The notes under the pieces were generated by a model. The model made no database searches and had not been told where the DNA came from. It saw nothing but the letters and a program-made list of their open reading frames with translations. This document shows, piece by piece, positions 63,570 through 64,000 of a stretch of DNA of 64,000 bases (position 1 is its first letter; each line of letters opens with the position of its first letter). The stretch comes from Clostridium aceticum (lineage in GTDB: Bacteria; Bacillota; Clostridia; Peptostreptococcales; Natronincolaceae). The position numbers and the translations under genes are program-made. The DNA lies in contig NZ_CP009687.1 in NCBI RefSeq assembly GCF_001042715.1, positions 1,727,418-1,791,417 of the forward strand. Direction: 5' to 3'.

Positions 63570-64000
63570 ATGAAAACAAAAGACTTTTATTTTGATTTAC
63601 CTGAGGAACTTATTGCACAAAAACCACTAGAAAAGAGGGACCAATCTCGATTATTAGTGTTAGATAAAAAAACAGGAGAAATGGATCATACTTATTTTTA
63701 TAATATCCTAGATTTTTTAAAGGAAGGAGATTGTATTGTAGTAAATGATACAAGAGTTCTTCCGGCAAGGTTAATTGGTGAGAAGGAAGGTACCGGCGGG
63801 AAAATAGAATTTCTGTTGTTAAAAAGAAAAGAATTAGATACATGGGAGACATTAGTCAAGCCTGGAAAGAAAGCTAAAGTCGGCAGTCGGTTTGTTTTTG
63901 GTGACGGTCTACTTCAGGCAGAGGTGATAGACATTGCTGAAGAAGGCAATCGAATTATAAAATTTCATTATGATGGGGTTTTTGAGGAACTTTTAGATCA
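63570..64000 (+). CDS. queA: S-adenosylmethionine:tRNA ribosyltransferase-isomerase QueA, partial
   Basis: The frame starts at ATG 63570 after AGGTGG and is still open at the window end, so 143 N-terminal residues of about 340 are seen. [34 protein letters not shown] and [13 protein letters not shown] are clear QueA motifs. The enzyme adds the ribosyl unit of SAM to 7-aminomethyl-7-deazaguanine in tRNA, the next-to-last step of queuosine synthesis. It follows spoIID by six bases. Confidence 0.95.
   Translation, partial: MKTKDFYFDLPEELIAQKPLEKRDQSRLLVLDKKTGEMDHTYFYNILDFLKEGDCIVVNDTRVLPARLIGEKEGTGGKIEFLLLKRKELDTWETLVKPGKKAKVGSRFVFGDGLLQAEVIDIAEEGNRIIKFHYDGVFEELLD

Overview
The window is AT-rich DNA from a low-GC, spore-forming anaerobic Firmicute of class Clostridia. 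An Alkaliphilus/Natronincola-like relative would fit, but the species cannot be fixed from sequence alone. The evidence is a SpoIID homologue, a BofC-like protein beside ruvCAB, [FeFe]-hydrogenase maturases (hydF, hydE), oxygen-labile serine dehydratase (sdaAB/sdaAA), a glycyl-radical dehydratase, T-box control of leuS, and a complete selenocysteine toolkit (selA, selB, selD and selC/tRNA-Sec). selD is itself a selenoprotein gene with an in-frame UGA.

Layout. 0-9 kb: end of an LCP cell-wall gene, a CaCA antiporter, rsfS, T-box and leuS, a YheO-type regulator, ridA, the two serine dehydratase subunits, and a convergent D,D-carboxypeptidase. 9-16.4 kb: comEA, selD(Sec), an alanine/sodium symporter on the minus strand, then selA-selB. 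16.5-21 kb: a DUF421 membrane protein, a ClC channel, a DUF1657 protein, a 58-residue membrane protein and an FMN-dependent alpha-hydroxy-acid dehydrogenase with an N-terminal Cys cluster. 21-29 kb: a glycyl-radical glycerol/1,2-propanediol dehydratase, its activase, a divergent two-component system with a PocR-type sensor, and an iron alcohol dehydrogenase. A 20-codon remnant of a bacterial microcompartment (BMC) shell gene sits in this locus. Three MITE-like elements lie at 19.1, 21.0 and 25.8 kb.

29-50 kb is an accessory, rearranged region. It holds a secreted membrane-anchored protein, an alkyltransferase-like protein, AraC/TetR/Rrf2 regulators, a truncated Nei/Fpg gene, an esterase, a HelD helicase, an FGE-fold protein and a DUF4180 protein. 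It also contains one intact and two deletion-damaged copies of one AAA ATPase gene, a duplicated methyltransferase tail, a 75-bp piece of a gene from 5.5 kb away, and five copies of a ~53-bp palindromic repeat. It ends with a complete yxdJKLM-yxeA type peptide-sensing and ABC-export operon of Bacillus-like organisation and a broken hydrolase gene.

50-64 kb returns to conserved clostridial content: an AEC transporter, an aspA-hydF-hydE cluster, a cyclophilin lipoprotein, tRNA-Sec, an ABC exporter, and bofC-like/ruvC/ruvA/ruvB/DUF2905/spoIID/queA.

How the genes work together: SelD makes selenophosphate, SelA converts Ser-tRNA-Sec (from selC) to Sec-tRNA, and SelB delivers it to UGA codons, including the one in selD. 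The dehydratase makes an aldehyde (3-hydroxypropanal or propanal) that the iron alcohol dehydrogenase can reduce, probably under control of the adjacent two-component pair. HydE and HydF build part of the hydrogenase H-cluster. No CRISPR array, rRNA operon, intact transposase or clearly new multi-gene system was found. The most unusual material is the repeat and duplication landscape at 30-50 kb and the shell-less dehydratase locus.
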